From: Spodoptera frugiperda
Taxonomy: Eukaryota > Arthropoda > Insecta > Lepidoptera > Noctuidae
DNA length: 64,000 nt
NCBI RefSeq assembly: GCF_023101765.2
Contig: NC_064227.1
Span: 6,767,592 to 6,831,591, forward strand
Direction: 5' to 3'
Shown here: positions 37,799 through 50,846 of the stretch, piece by piece
Layout: every line of letters starts with the position of its first letter
Numbering within the stretch: the stretch's first letter is position 1
Notes under the pieces: generated by a model
Databases searched by the model: none
The model's input: the letters and a program-made list of their open reading frames with translations, nothing else
Told to the model about the DNA's origin: nothing
Position numbers and translations under genes: made by a program

Positions 37799-39817
37799 CT
37801 TATACTTAACTTGTTTTACCCGACTGTAGGAAGGGTATTGTATTTATAAAATAAGGTATGAATACGAATTATTTAGTCATAAAACATTATTTATTGTTTA
37901 CTAAACTGTCAGTAGCTTTTGAGTTTTTTCCTGAAAGAAGTAACAAAACAACCCAAGATAAACTCTAATCATCTTTAACCTATTTCTGTTCAATGTTTAA
38001 GAAATACCGATCTACCGTTACCACGCACATTTTTTAATTATCTTCAAATATAGTACAAAGATCATTGTGACGATGATTTTTATTGAACACTGACGGGAGA
38101 GTTTAGAAGACAAACACAAGATTCATTGCATCCACTTGTTATATGTAAGCATGGTCCAATTGAGTTTAATGATCACAATATGAGTGTTAGGTACCTAAGT
38201 AGTTGATGCTTGTCATGCTAGTCTTTCCCAGGCCATGTTAGATTCGCTCAGTGTATTGTATTCTTTCTAGAACATGACTCATCATTCGTAAGTGATTTGC
38301 GTGGCCTGATTTATGTTGAAAAAACTGTTCATGTAATTTTGATCGTGATTGGTGTTTAAAAGACAATGTTCGTATTGTTCCCATTTTGTTTTATTTTTTA
38401 GAATATGGTTTACCAATGAGAATGTGCTATCTTTTCTCTTAGGATCTTTCTAGGGATTTGCAGCATAAGAATCAATAGTAGTTACTTACCTATTTTTTAA
38501 AGATTTTCCCTTAATGTATACGGAAGCATATTTATTATAGTTACGTAATTCTAGTAAGTAGACACACTTAAAGAAAGAAAATCATCAACAATAAGTTTCA
38601 CTTTGTCGACCCATTTGAATATTATGTTAGAGAAAACGTTTTAGTAGCAAAGCTTGCACGATGTGTTAAAGTAATTAGATCCTCAAGAGGTTCACTATAA
38701 GTAATTAATGCTATTAAATGCCACCGCTACTGGAAACCACCGTAGCTTCTCTAATTGCGGTGTGGAATCTGGACTAAGTGACACGTCTTTGATATATGCA
38801 GACAGTACCTCGTACCTAGTACCTGGAGGAGTAGTAACTACTAATCCTTGCGCAGGATATACGGTGTGACAGCAGAACATCACTGTCAAAGAGAATTGTG
38901 TTAGGTGCAGCTTAGGAAACACGTAGGTAGTCGTGTAAAACTAATCTAGAAGTGCCATTAGTTACATACAATTTTAATGAAATAAATCTGTAGGTAAAAC
39001 TCTTAATTCTTCCAGCAAGCAGATATAAAATGTATAACCCATGCCCAAGACCATACAAGTTCAGCATTCGTCTATCAAAAATGTAGCCAATAGAAAGATC
39101 CACATATAAGGCTAGCAAAAAGGAGGTTCTATCCTCAGATTTTATCACATATTTCGTTCCAGGTCGACCTAATAAAAACGTGTCAAAAAATCAAAAAGAA
39201 AAACCAACTCTCAATTCCGATAGACCTCATCAATTTTTGATCAAAAGTCTTGGTTTGATGTCGTCAAACGTCTTGAGTGTCGCCAGAAGAATAACTTTCA
39301 GTTATTCAGTGCCATTATACTGTCAGGTCACGATTCGCTTCTGTATTGGATTTTTCATGATGTGGCACCGTTCAAGACTTCCAGACAAACGCTACATATA
39401 GTGCCATTGACTTTTATATGGGTTATCTAAAAGTTTAAGAGTAAACATTTATTGGAGTTTCGATTTTGAGGATCTTTTAGTACCTACTGGCATTTCCGAA
39501 ATGTTGAGTAGTAAACTTTTGGGAGATTAAGATTTTACCGTGAAATGAAAACTGGTTTAGTGCAGCATAGGTTGGAAATAACAGTGTTATTTTAGCATTT
39601 ATATTTAATCAATGATAGTTACTGCTATTGTAGTACTGTAAACAATCTCATAACAGTCAACAAATTCATAATAACTAAGTACCTACCTAACTATCTATAG
39701 TTAGTTGAATCGTGGGAAAAGGAAATACTTAGTGAGCAGAGCATGATAATAAACCACGATATCTTATACAAACTAAAGACAAATAGTTATATAAATATAT
39801 CATAGACTTTAAAAGTT
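37799..39817. other. Stretch without a supported gene
   Basis: No coding frame above 78 codons and none with a motif. Confidence 0.5.
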
Positions 39818-40060
39818 CCCGTGCGGACGGCGCGTCGTGTTCCGCACGCGCCTCAAAGAGCCATAAGACCTCCACAGATGGGGCCCAGTAGGGCTGATGC
39901 CTGATCCGGAGCTGCGGACTACCTAGCGGGTTCACTGTGGGTCCAGCTCGAAAAGCGGGAGTAGGAACGGGTAGGTTTTAGTCAGTACGAGTCTGACACT
40001 CCCTCTCGCCTCGCCCAAGGCGAGAGAAGTCATTCGATGATTTTACCCACATAAAAAAAA
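39818..40060 (+). repeat. Family A SINE-like element, full length
   Basis: This copy shows the whole unit, about 240 bases: CCCGTGCGGACGGCGCGTCG, CCTCAAAGAGCCATAAGACC, GATGGGGCCCAGTAGGGCTG, GGAGCTGCGGACTACC, TCGAAAAGCGGGAGTAGGAA, GTCTGACACTCCCTCTCGCC, GGCGAGAGAAGTCATTCGAT and an A-rich end. I see no clear A or B box, so its promoter type is open. Confidence 0.92.
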
Positions 40061-42457
40061 ACCTCAGAACATTTCAACTACCTCCCAAGTTACCTTGTTA
40101 TTAACGAATACATTATCACCAGTCCATTTTATGACCCTACTCACAACTTTAACAGAGCAACAAACAGAACCTAACTAGTTACCAAATCAGTACAAAGTCC
40201 GAGCAAAGCAAAGTTTATCTTGTAACAAATCAGTTTTCAAACACAAATGACGTGATGTTAGTGTGTTGGACATAAAGAGTGGTTCTAATGACATAGCTGA
40301 TGCAAACACAGAGGAGTGAACAAACGGAGTGCTCTTGGCATTCACATTTGAGATGGGATTTGGAGATTTTTGTGATGTCCAGAAAACAATGAATTGTTTT
40401 GATTCATTGATAAGTATTTGTATTGCAGACAAAATACGTACATTGCCATAATTTTGCTGTACCTACTTGTAATCGCTTTTTATTTTTTTTATTTTTTGTG
40501 TTGAAATAAATGTTTTTTCTTTCTTTCTATCTTATCGTTCTTTTTTCACAGATAATTAATTCGATTAACATTCTTTCTATCAATACTTAACTTAAACAAC
40601 TGTTATAACGTCACGTTACTCCATAAATGAGCGCTATTTTAAAACAATATCGACTTGCCTACTCTTGTTTACATAACTACCTAACATAAACTTATCAATA
40701 CTAAATTAATGCAATGTGTGGTAATAATTATGGAAATTTGAGGCAAAATCTGTAGAAACAATGATAATAACCACTCCATTTACTAACTACTCTGCGCAAA
40801 CAAGACTAAATGTCTGGCCAGAGTAAATGTTGACGAGGCGCGCAAACATGGAATGAATGCAGTTCAGTCTGTCTTTACACTGTTTTATTTAAAGTTCTCT
40901 GGTTCAAGCTACTTTGTTACTGCAAATATGAGCTTGATACGTTTGCTACGAAGAATGGGAATTGGATTTGAATGTTTTGGTGAAGTATAATTGGGTGTTT
41001 GTTTTATTCTAATTTCATTGTATTAAGTCTAAAAACCTGTAAGAGGTTCAAATAATGACTCATTTATCCATTTTTTATTAGTGACGAATTGTCTGAAACT
41101 GTAGATGTAATTGAGGTAACTAATTAAGTTAATAACTATGAAAATCTATAGAATCTACGTTGGTCTTATAGACAAAAGTACGCCTTCAAAGCACAGTGTT
41201 TCGATGGATAATATACCTAGTACGATTCTGAGAATAATAAGAATATGCAGTATCTATGTACCTCCTAGCTGTATAAGTAGGTAGTAGGTATGTGTTCTCC
41301 CGTATACTGTTTATGTATTATGCATAACTGTTTGTGTGTTATGTATACTGTTTGTGTGTTGTAGTTACATACATTTATAAATAAAAATAAATAGCATTTA
41401 CTTTACGAAATCAAGTCGCTCTAAAAATACTCTTTAATACATTTCAATAGTTATTATCCCTACGTTCCCCCACATTCATAGTCAAGCAGTTCCGATAACA
41501 TTTGCCCTTTTCTCAAGTGGTATAATATTATCATTCCGATCATATTCCTCGTCTCAGTACATTCAGATGTCACTGAATTAGTTTTTTCCACCCACACTGT
41601 CTTGAAAGGCAAGAGAATTCGCAAAAACAATTCTAGACTAATATATCGTTGGTACTTAGACTTACAAGTAAATCTGAGGTAAGAGTTGGAAAAGCAATAT
41701 TAGGTGGAACGGATCGACACTTGAATTAATTATTTATACTACCCACTTTCTTTGCTTTATTAGCGTTCTTATCTGTGTTTGCTTACGGACTCCATTTTTT
41801 CTCTCTCTTAAATTAGCAAAAACTGGAGGAGGTTTATCTCTTTTTTAGGCCCTGGGATAGACTTTTTTTGTGGGGGGAAAATCATCATGAAGACTTAACG
41901 CCATATGATATAAACAAAACATTATTTATACATAGACATGTAGATCAGCATGAGAAATACTCAAAAACATATATATGAGTAGTACAATAACTGTATGAAC
42001 CTTAAAATTCTAACCAAATGCATTTAAAAGTCCGGAAAGTCATAAGTTTTATCTGTCAGCAGTTCAACGCGCCCCTGCATCCCTAGAGTGCATACAACCC
42101 CTTCTTACAATCTTGAACTTGACCCTTACAAACAAAAATGGGGTCAGCATTAAAAGGGTTTTAATGTTTACGTTTCGTAAAAGCGATCCCTTCTTCAAGT
42201 TATGAGTAACTATGATAAATTTAAGTGGAAAGGAAACAATTTAAAATGAATGTAACTAACAAGCATAAAAGACTCTCTCCAACTATCTATGTATGCTGCA
42301 GAGTGATAATAGTTAGGTACTCTAAAAGTGGCTGACAATGATTGGATACAAGTTCCAAAGATGAAGCTCAGTGACGTGCTATTGGGAAGATCACTTCATT
42401 TATAGTTAGTAGGTTTTCAATCCTTAATTCTATTCTAACTCTACTGCAACATATAGG
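40061..42457. other. Stretch without a supported gene
   Basis: At 40450-40540 a T-rich piece with GAAATAAATG and TTTCTTTCTTTC resembles a LINE tail. At 41302-41365 a short tandem repeat alternates TATACTGTTT and GTGTGTTATG. Otherwise nothing. Confidence 0.45.
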
Positions 42458-42592
42458 TTTTTTTCGAGGGCGAAAATTATCCAATGTCTTCTCCTCCCGC
42501 CTTGGGTTAGGCGTGAGGGAGTGTCAGACTCTTAGTAACCAAAAACCACCCCGTTCCTTGCCCTGCTTTAAGCCGGAACCCGGTAACCTGTT
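42458..42592 (-). repeat. Family A SINE-like element
   Basis: GGGCGAAAATTATCCAATG, CTCCCGCCTTGGGTTAGGC, GGGAGTGTCAGACTCTTAG, AACCACCCCGTTCC, GCCGGAACCCGGTAACC: the inverse of family A, 5'-truncated. Confidence 0.9.
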
Positions 42593-43817
42593 ACTAGAGA
42601 TAGATTAAGATTGCAAGTATTTATATAGAGATATATTTAACTAGATCTTATTTAACACGCAAATATTTACCAACACTATTATTAGTTACCTTAGTGACAA
42701 GAATTCTGCTTTTAAAAAGGGTATAACTAGTTACCTAAAGACAACGCGACTTATTAGTTATTCAGTTCATAACTTGCACGTATTTCAATTTGGGACTATC
42801 GCCTCAAAATAGGACAAGTATTGATACTGAAAATATTTTCCTACAAAGTGTACATTGATCTTAATATTTATTCAGAATTTTGTTTGGAAAACACTTCATT
42901 AAGAATTCGACAAGCAATCAAATTCTCCAATATCCTATTTCTACCAGAAATAAACATTAATAGGAAGAAGCGTATCTATTTTTGGCTTTTAGGAAGAGGT
43001 AAATATACCTATATAATTTAAATATAAAGGGAAATGGCGAGGCAGTAGTTATGGATAAATTGGAATTCTTTCCATTTTTACGATTTCAAGCTGTAGAATT
43101 TATTAATAATTAGTTAATAACTAGTTATTACGTAGTAAATATTCTCAGATGGTCTTATTTTTTCTTCCATCCATTAATTGCAATCGCGATTCTGCGATTG
43201 AAGGCTCATAATAACAGTTAACCAACCAACTAAGTCACATTAATGGAAGTGGTGTGTTTAACATAATATTGACTAGAGGTACTTAACACACCATCTACAT
43301 GTAATACGGAACCCAACCAGCTTCAGAAGTGAGTGACATTACGAGACCGCACATTTGCATACGCCGGAAAAGTGAGCCGAGAGCAAACAAGGAGCTTTAT
43401 CGAAGAATTTATGGAAAATATTGTTAAACACTCTCCAGACAGTCAACAAACATGCGAACAAACATAAAAGTACAGACAGAAACCATGTAAAACGACAATC
43501 CAGATATATATTACCTTATATTAGTACCTAATAAGTATATCGTCAGCTTATTGCAAGAAATCATTAACTGCAAAAAAATCACTCAATACGTTTTTAACTA
43601 GTTAAACTTAAAATGCAAAAACTCACTTATTTCTATCTGGTATATTTTGTAGAATGTGTCAAAATAAGTCCACTGTAGTTAGTTAGTTAAAAATGTATTT
43701 AACTAGTAATTTTTTGATTACGCCGGCGATATTAACTAGTTACGTTACGCTAATCTCCGGAACTACTGGTTTTTGTATTGAATACCTAATCATTTATTTC
43801 TGTGCTGGATAGTGCTG
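42593..43817. other. Stretch without a supported gene
   Basis: Very AT-rich; no coding frame or known repeat. Confidence 0.5.
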
Positions 43818-43900
43818 TCTATTTATCGATGAAGGCTATATAAAAACACGCTAACTACGATCCATAGGAATTGAGCAGTGAGTGAACGCGCGGTAATAGC
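43818..43900 (+). repeat. Short repeat, first of a pair
   Basis: ATTTATCGATGAAGGCTATA, then CTAACTACGATCCATAGGAA matches 44226-44300 (ATTCATCGAGGAAGGCTATA, then CTAGCTACGATGGATAGGAG) about 400 bases away, same direction. Class unknown. Confidence 0.65.
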
Positions 43901-44225
43901 TAGTTTTAGAGAAATTATCTCCTGAAGAACATTGGTATCGCTGTCAACAGTCGGTATTTTGTCTTCCATTGGAAATAAGTGCGCAATCAAGTGGATAATA
44001 AAGCTATGATGATGGGTGTAAACGTTTTAGCTCGTCATTTGAATCCTTATTGCTGTTTTGTATTGTCCCCTTTATAGGATCGAATGAATGATTTCGGTAC
44101 CTATAAACATTTAAACAAGAATCCGGAAAGGAGTATTAGGTTATAGGCATCGAAAATTACTTTTGAGTAAACTTATTTTTGTTTTTCTACATTTTAGGTT
44201 TGATTTGAAAAAATATTTGTATGTT

Positions 44226-44300
44226 AGTCTATTCATCGAGGAAGGCTATATATAGGCTAAAACATCAGACTAGCTACGATGGATAGGAGTAGCAGTAACT
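44226..44300 (+). repeat. Short repeat, second of a pair
   Basis: Relative of 43818-43900, same direction, about 80 percent alike by eye. Confidence 0.65.
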
Positions 44301-44688
44301 AGCTAGTTTATTAAATAATATTAACTACTTAGGACCCTCCCTTACGGCTTTCACCATTGAACCACAGGTAACGCGTGAGAAACCGACTTCACTAACAGGT
44401 ATGCATAATATTCATTACTACTAATTGTTTAATTGCCGCCTAACTACCATTAGTAACGCAATCCTGATAGCTTTGATCACAAAAAGCGAACCGTGATGTG
44501 GACTTTAGGATAGCCGTGGTTAATGACTGTAACGGACGGTTGCAATTAACCTAAGTTTGTTTTTTTTAAGGTTTCAATCACCATTGCTATTCATTTTCTA
44601 GGTAAACAGGTAATAATATGCTACCTAATATCATACACTCACATCCAACTCAGAATATGCAAACAAGGCTTAATTTTTTCATTAGATG

Positions 44689-44816
44689 TTTAAGCGCCGT
44701 TCTCAGAGTCATTTAATGGATACTTAACCCAGTCCTTAGCAATTGTTGTCGGAACAAAATCGTTACTAAGGACTAGTTTAAGTTATCATTCAATGTGTCT
44801 GAGTACGACAGTTAAG
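44689..44816. mobile_element. Foldback MITE
   Basis: The left arm (TCTCAGAGTCATTTAATGG, TACTTAACCCAGTCCTTAGC) and the inverse of the right arm (CTCAGACACATTGAATG, AACTTAAACTAGTCCTTAGT) are clear relatives, around a short centre. No coding capacity. Target duplication not determined. Confidence 0.72.
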
Positions 44817-45011
44817 TATACAACTTAGCTAATATGAGGTGTGAGTAGTTCTATGATTATCTATATTGCTAACCAGAGCGGCTGATTGTCGATCTAAAGG
44901 CTTCTAACGTCTAACTACCCGTGTCGACTGCCATAGATGTTCATATGTGTCGTTGGCACGAGAAACAATGTCCAATTTTTCGCTCAATGCTTCCCCAAAT
45001 TCGCGGAAATA

Positions 45012-45699
45012 AAGGGTGTCCCAACAAGAACGCAAGATTTAAATTTTAAATAAAACGCAGATATTTTAAAAAAAATCGTGAAAGCTTTATAATATCGTAA
45101 AGTAGAGAGGATGAGGTTATCTATGGAACAATACATCGGGCAGATGGCTGCCGCTGGTTTGCTGAAACATACGCGATCTTTTAATGAAATTTTCAATGAC
45201 CGTTTTGCATAAATGCTGCGGTATTTCATTAATACAGCGTCCAATTTCCTTTTAAAGGCTTGAGTCGTCGTCGGCTTATTCGCATAAACCATCGACTTTA
45301 AGAAACCCCAAAGAAAAAAGTCTAATGGTGATAAATCACATGATCTAGGCGGCCAATTCTGGCCTCCAAAACGTGAAATAACACGACCGGGACATGACTG
45401 ATGCAGCAATTCTATTGTTTCTCTGGCTGTATGACATGTGGCGCCATCTTGTTGAAACCACATGTCCTCAAAATTCATTTCTTCAATTCGAGGTACGAAA
45501 AAACTGGTTATCATTTTACGATACCGAACACCATGATTGACTGTTTGCGCTTGACCTGCCTCATTTTCCATCGTGTAGCGCACCATTTTTACTAACCTCG
45601 TACCTTATACTAACACACAATAACACTTGTTCAAATGTCAAACAATGACACTCCGAATGCCGCCAAATTTAAATCTTGCGTTCTTGTTGGGACACCCGT
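45012..45699 (-). mobile_element. Internally deleted mariner element, DD41D (rosa) type
   Basis: The ends form perfect 33-base inverted repeats, 45014-45046 and 45665-45697, beginning GGGTGTCCCAACAAGAACGC. Two further bases on each side are imperfect, and TA follows on both sides (45010-45011, 45700-45701), the mariner target duplication. At 688 bases it is about half the length of an intact mariner. What is missing is the DNA-binding and first catalytic part of the transposase. The element cannot move itself but keeps both ends, so it could have been moved in trans. Confidence 0.93.
45117..45586 (-). pseudogene. Mariner transposase, N-terminal half deleted and frameshifted
   Basis: The reading frame starts at an ATG in the place expected for the transposase start, but after a few codons joins the catalytic core. 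Residues 42-53 (MWFQQDGATCHT) hold the second catalytic Asp, residue 47; residues 84-93 (DLSPLDFFLW) hold the third, Asp 89. The 41 residues between them give the DD41D spacing of the rosa group. The N-terminal helix-turn-helix region and first Asp are gone. Around 45201-45210 the frame is broken: the family C-terminus (GSHLPDVLFH) lies in another frame and ends at a stop at 45117-45119. The original frame instead reads on through the right-hand TIR to 44984, outside the element. Clearly inactive. Confidence 0.9.
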
Positions 45700-45701
45700 T
45701 A

Positions 45702-46386
45702 TGTAGTTTATACCTACTTAGTTATTTTGATACAGCTTATGTTTAATTTAGCGAAATAGTAAGTCTGAAATGTGTGTTCTATCTGTTCTATTAATCTTTC
45801 AGTAAGAATTCTTAAAAAAATTAACAAGAAATCTTAACACCACAAAGATCTCAAAGATCTTTAATGAAAGTAAGAATTTTATCATTAAGTAAGATGGACT
45901 TTTCTTTGTAACTATGTATTATTTAAACCAACTAGTTAGTTATACGAAACCACGTACACAATTAGAATTCGACACACAAACAGAATAAAATGAGCAAATA
46001 TCTTTTTAATCAAATTTAAATGCAATAAAAAGCCTATTTAAAATTCTCCTCTTGTCCCACGACCATTTTTACACAACAAAGACAATTGTCATGGTGCAGT
46101 TTTGCATAAAAATTAACCAATCAATGAATGCATGCATGCATGGTGAATTATTATGAAATACGCCAACGAATACTGATGACCAACGCAACTATCACGCATG
46201 AGTGGGTACTTCGATATTTTGTATTAAATAACACGAATGTATTGATGATTTTATATTATTTAGTTTTAATTATGGTCTTTGTTTATTATTGTATGTTAAT
46301 AAATTACTTTGGTGGTCTATATAATATGGTAGACTCGATCACACCGAATTAAATCTTTCGAAATTTTCTTTTTTTATATTATGCAC
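45702..46386. other. Stretch without a supported gene
   Basis: AT-rich, no motif-bearing frame. Confidence 0.5.
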
Positions 46387-46563
46387 AGTATTCGGTCCGG
46401 AGCTGCGGTCTACCTAGCGGGTTTACCGGAGCTCCGGCTCGAAAAGCAGGAGTAAGAACGGGGTGGTTTTTAGTCAGTAAGAGTCTGATACTAGTTACCT
46501 CTCGCCTCTCCCAAGACGGGAGAAGTCATTGCATGCCCATCTCAAAAAAATCCAGGATTCGGT
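46387..46563 (+). repeat. Family A SINE-like element with probable target duplication
   Basis: Body from CCGGAGCTGCGGTCTACC to CATCTCAAAAAAA. AGTATTCGGT (46387-46396) recurs as AGGATTCGGT (46554-46563). A small insertion (ATACTAGTTAC) interrupts the TCTGACACTCCCTC block. Confidence 0.9.
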
Positions 46564-47270
46564 ACCTAGTTATTGAATTAAAAATTACTAATTCTTCTCG
46601 TAACTTGAGTAGGTACATATGCTTGGCAAAGCATCTCTTAGTTAAGAGATGGATAAGGAGTGGTCGGTAAAAACGGTCAGTTTCTGAGTAAAAGATAGCC
46701 ATATATTTTTTAATAGTTATTTTTAATAAAGGAGATCGTCCAACCGTAAATTGTATTAATTAATGAACACAAAGTATCCTTTAAATAAAAGTGGGTTCAA
46801 ATTAAACATTTAATAGTTAAAATGGTCGTTTTAAATGAATGGTTTCGCAAACATTATCTCTGTTTGAGCGTGAATCTTGTTTTATTCGTTAATTGGCGAT
46901 GTTTTTAAATGTAAAACGTTGGTAAATCGATACTTTATATAAATTGGTTACTTTTTGTCTTAAAATAAGGTTCATGATGACGTAAAAAGTTTTGATTACT
47001 CACATCTAGAAACGCGCTTAGCTTTTTGGGGAAAAAAACTAGGGAGTGATGGCACAGAATGACCAGGCATTCTTAACTGACTAAATACACCCCAGTGGCC
47101 ATCACTATCAGCACCTATATAGGTTAATATACACAGAATCTTCTTGTTAGATCAATCCGAAGGTACATAATCGTAAACACAAATACCAAGGTAAGTAGGT
47201 ACCTATTTGACGCGGGAATGTTTGATAAGTGAAATATGTATTACGTTGAAAAGAAAAATAAATACTGCAA
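46564..47270. other. Stretch without a supported gene
   Basis: Nothing recognisable. Confidence 0.5.
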
Positions 47271-47418
47271 CGTCACGCCTTTTATCCCCGATGGCGTAGG
47301 CAGAGGTGCACATTACGGCACGTAATGCCGCTATACAATGTTGAATGTACATCCACTTTTAACCACTTGTGTTATAACATAAGTGCCATTTAATAGGGGG
47401 TGAGCCTATTGCAATATA
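47271..47418 (-). repeat. Family B SINE, 3' part
   Basis: CGTCACGCCTTTTATCCCCG, TAGGCAGAGGTGCACATTAC, GGCACGTAATGCCGCTATAC, TTTAATAGGGGGTGAGCC. The tRNA-like head is missing. Confidence 0.88.
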
Positions 47419-50400
47419 GAAAAATAAATAAGCAAGCAATAATTTCGATAGCTAGAAAAGACAGAAAGACATAAGTAGGTAAGTTCTTACGTATAATATC
47501 ACTCATGTTAAAACAAATAAAAATCTATCTTTATCTTAGGTACCTAACAAACAAAAGAAGAACAAAACGATGTGCGAAGTTAGGAAATAACCTATCAACT
47601 CATACACAAATAATAATGTACCTACTAGAAAGAAGGCAGGTATTGATAATTAAGTTCATAATCTGTTTTAGGTATGGAGTTAGGTAGATAGATAGTAAGG
47701 TAAGCAGCTACGTAAAGTTTATGTGCAGTAAAAGCTAGTTAACAATTTTAATGGTCTAATTATGTATCAACCTCGCCATAAATCCGGCTCTTAACACATT
47801 TAAACAGTGATTTTGTAGACGATTACGACATCAGTATAAGATAGTTACCTAGTCTAGAATATTTACACCGTATCGAGCTTAATTACTGTAATTTCCATCA
47901 TAAGTTGTATTAATTAAATAAATAGGTAACTTATAAAAGAAACAACAGTGAATAATACAAACTTACGCATAAATAAGACCTAACTAATAAACTTCTAACA
48001 AGAATAGTGAATAACTAATAAGTACCAACCTCTTTGGTGTTATAAAAAAAATAGCATGGCATTCTATAGGTCAGATTCAAATCATAAAAAGAACTACCTA
48101 TGTATTTCTAAACCATAGAGGCTTTATTGTCGGTAACACGAACATCGGTTCAATGACCAGTAAGAAAAAATGTTAAGCTTGTGCATGAAGGTTCTATAGC
48201 TAGGACGCTTAGAAACTGGGTTTCAATTTGATAAACTTATCACAAAGGAAGGTTATTAAGTCTGGTACAGAGACAAAAAACCGGATTGGAATGCCTAATA
48301 GGTAAAACTATAATAAGTTCAAGGAAGCTTAGTCAACGGTCGTAAATGAAATGATGAACAATGTAGATATTAATAAACTCAAGCAAAACGAGCTCGATTG
48401 TTTCATTAACAGAAATAAAATAAGAGGTTGTGATAGAATTAAACCAAGAAAAAGTTTGTTCTTCGAAAATCGTGAACTATTCCGAAGAAACTTTGGCATT
48501 GAACTGAACATGCGCGGTAGCGCTTTCCGATGTAAACAAACCTAAACTTTCTAAAAGTTTTCAAAACTTGACATTACCCACCTTTAGGGCTAAATGCGGC
48601 TGTAACAAGTCCAAACTCCAATAATATAGACACAATCCACTTGGATTCACAACATTCCTAAAAACACTGGCTCAAAACTAGTTGCTTCACTCACACTACT
48701 GATGCCGCACTTTTTAACAGAAATTTATCATAAAACACTGTAAAACCACTTTAAATAACACTTATAAGGTCAATTATACAACTTTTTCACTTATTCTAGG
48801 GTCAATTGAAAGTATTCGTAATATAAAAACTTAAAAAATCGTAATAAACAATCGGAGCAACACTCGGCACGCGACGGCCATCTTCCGCCAACGCGAAGTT
48901 TAAGGTTAATTTCACTAGAGGGAGCTACAGGTATGATTCATCAACTTCAAAAAGTTTTAAACAGTACTTCTGTGAGTTTGAAAATATTAAAATAATACGA
49001 AGAAAATGCTACAAATAGAAACTATGCAATCTAGTCTTTAATCCTGAACTTAAGATGGGTAATATTTGAGATTATTGTATTATGAGTAACCTTTTGTTTT
49101 GTTTTGCCGGTTAGCATTCTAGTACAATAAGCTTCAAGTTTCGTGATTTTATCTTGTTACAACACTGTTGAACACTGTTCGCGGCGGTGATGTCACATCA
49201 GAAAATTATAGTAAATTGTACATTTCGGCTCACGAAATGTATTTCACTGAGTTGATAGTTAAACAGAGTATTTTTATAGATATCTAGGTGATGATATTTT
49301 CATGCACAAACCGAGTTCGGAAGATTATGCAGTTTTTATTACTGACAGTTTAAACAAATAGAATAGATTTTATTTCTAGTGTTTATTCTAGAATTCTATT
49401 ACCTCAGAGCATGAAAATGTAGTTATTATTTAATGTAATATCTTTTCACCAATTAGATTAAATATCATGTTATTACCATCACATTGGTTGTACCTACTCT
49501 ACTCATGTTTTCCCTACTAAATAAAAAGCTATATTATTTTATCTTACTAGGAAAATGTAAAAATCCGAAAACTATAATAATTTAACCATATTTGTTTTGA
49601 CTTCAACATTGAATCCGAAATTAAATTACTTTACCCAGCAATCCGACTTGAAACTTAAACTTCAATGCAATTTTGCTGAATAAGTACTGGCTATTTAATG
49701 AATACGTACAATGCGTTACACTGATATTATTAAATAAAACTTATTCGTGAAGTTATATTTTAATAGTTACCACTATAAGAAACTGATAATAATAAAATTA
49801 AGTAGTGTACGTACATCTTAATTGAAATAAACGAAGTTTCATAAAAACAAATAGGAAAAGTATTATTGTTTGTATATGATTTTTATTTTGTATTAATTTA
49901 TTTACAGAAATAGTAGCTTTCTTAACAACTGCTGGTAACACCAAATAAACAATGTCAACCAAATTGAAAACAAACAAAGCACTATTTATTTCGTACGTAT
50001 TTTCGTCAATTTCTTGTACTTTGCAGATATTAAAATAATTTCTGTTGTATAGAAAACACAAAAATAGTATGAAAACTATCTACGTAAGTCCTGTTTGCAG
50101 TAACATAAAGTCAGGTTAATATGGGACCTGTTTAGCTGCAATAAACAGCGTGCAACGTTAAAATGTTTAGTTCTTTTGTTTATTTTTAGCATTTACGTTA
50201 AAGTGTTCGTTTTGACTAGTTTAGTGACAAAATAAGAATAGCTGGGTGCCTTCTCTATATGAAAGTAGCTTTTATTTCTTAATTGAATCTGCTGAGCACC
50301 ACGTATTTGTAATCAAGCACTTGTATCTAGTTAATCTAATACTCTCCCTCGGATTTACCCGTTGCTCGGCCCCGATTTATCATAGGGTCATCTTTGATAG

Positions 50401-50548
50401 CCCTTCATTAATTGTACTACCCAACATAGAATAATTTTCTTATTCAAACCTATAGCTCTGGAGAATAGGACATTTAAACAAACAAACAAATGAACGTTTT
50501 AACTTTATTTATTTCATCATTTGCTCAGGTATTGACTGTAGTCTGTCT
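47419..50548. other. Long AT-rich stretch; one promoter-like spot
   Basis: No supported gene. At 48855-48925 a locally GC-rich spot carries CGACGGCCATCTTCCGCC. On the minus strand this is an ATG in the context GGAAGATGGCCGTC, a word that also fits a YY1/Pho-type site. The frame from it closes after 13 codons. It may be a promoter or 5' exon on the minus strand. Confidence 0.35.
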
Positions 50549-50628
50549 GTACCCTTAGGATGACTTTGTTTTACGTTTAAAGTAATCAAAATGGTAGCAT
50601 ATTTGGCACTCTGATTGGTCGAATATTA
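50549..50628 (+). repeat. One-ended copy of the CCCTTAGTATGA MITE
   Basis: TACCCTTAGGATGACTTTG, TTTTACGTTTAAAGTAATCA, CACTCTGATTGG match the left arm of 13100-13244. The right arm is missing. Confidence 0.72.
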
Positions 50629-50799
50629 AGGACAAGCTATAGCTAATTCAAATAAGATAAAACTACAAGTATAGCAATACAAAACCAACTATAGGTTCAC
50701 ACTGACAAAAACAGATAGTGACAGAAAAAATTGTATAACTATACGTGATAACTATAAGCAAACACTAGTTTACTAGGGTCATTATGCTGTTGACTGCTG

Positions 50800-50846
50800 A
50801 GCGGGTTACCGGGGCTCCAGCTCGAAAAGCAGTCAGTAAGAGTCCA
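50800..50846 (+). repeat. Family A remnant with internal deletion
   Basis: AGCGGGTTACCGGGGCTCC, AGCTCGAAAAGCAG is joined directly to TCAGTAAGAGTCC; the normal middle piece and the 3' half are gone. Confidence 0.8.
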
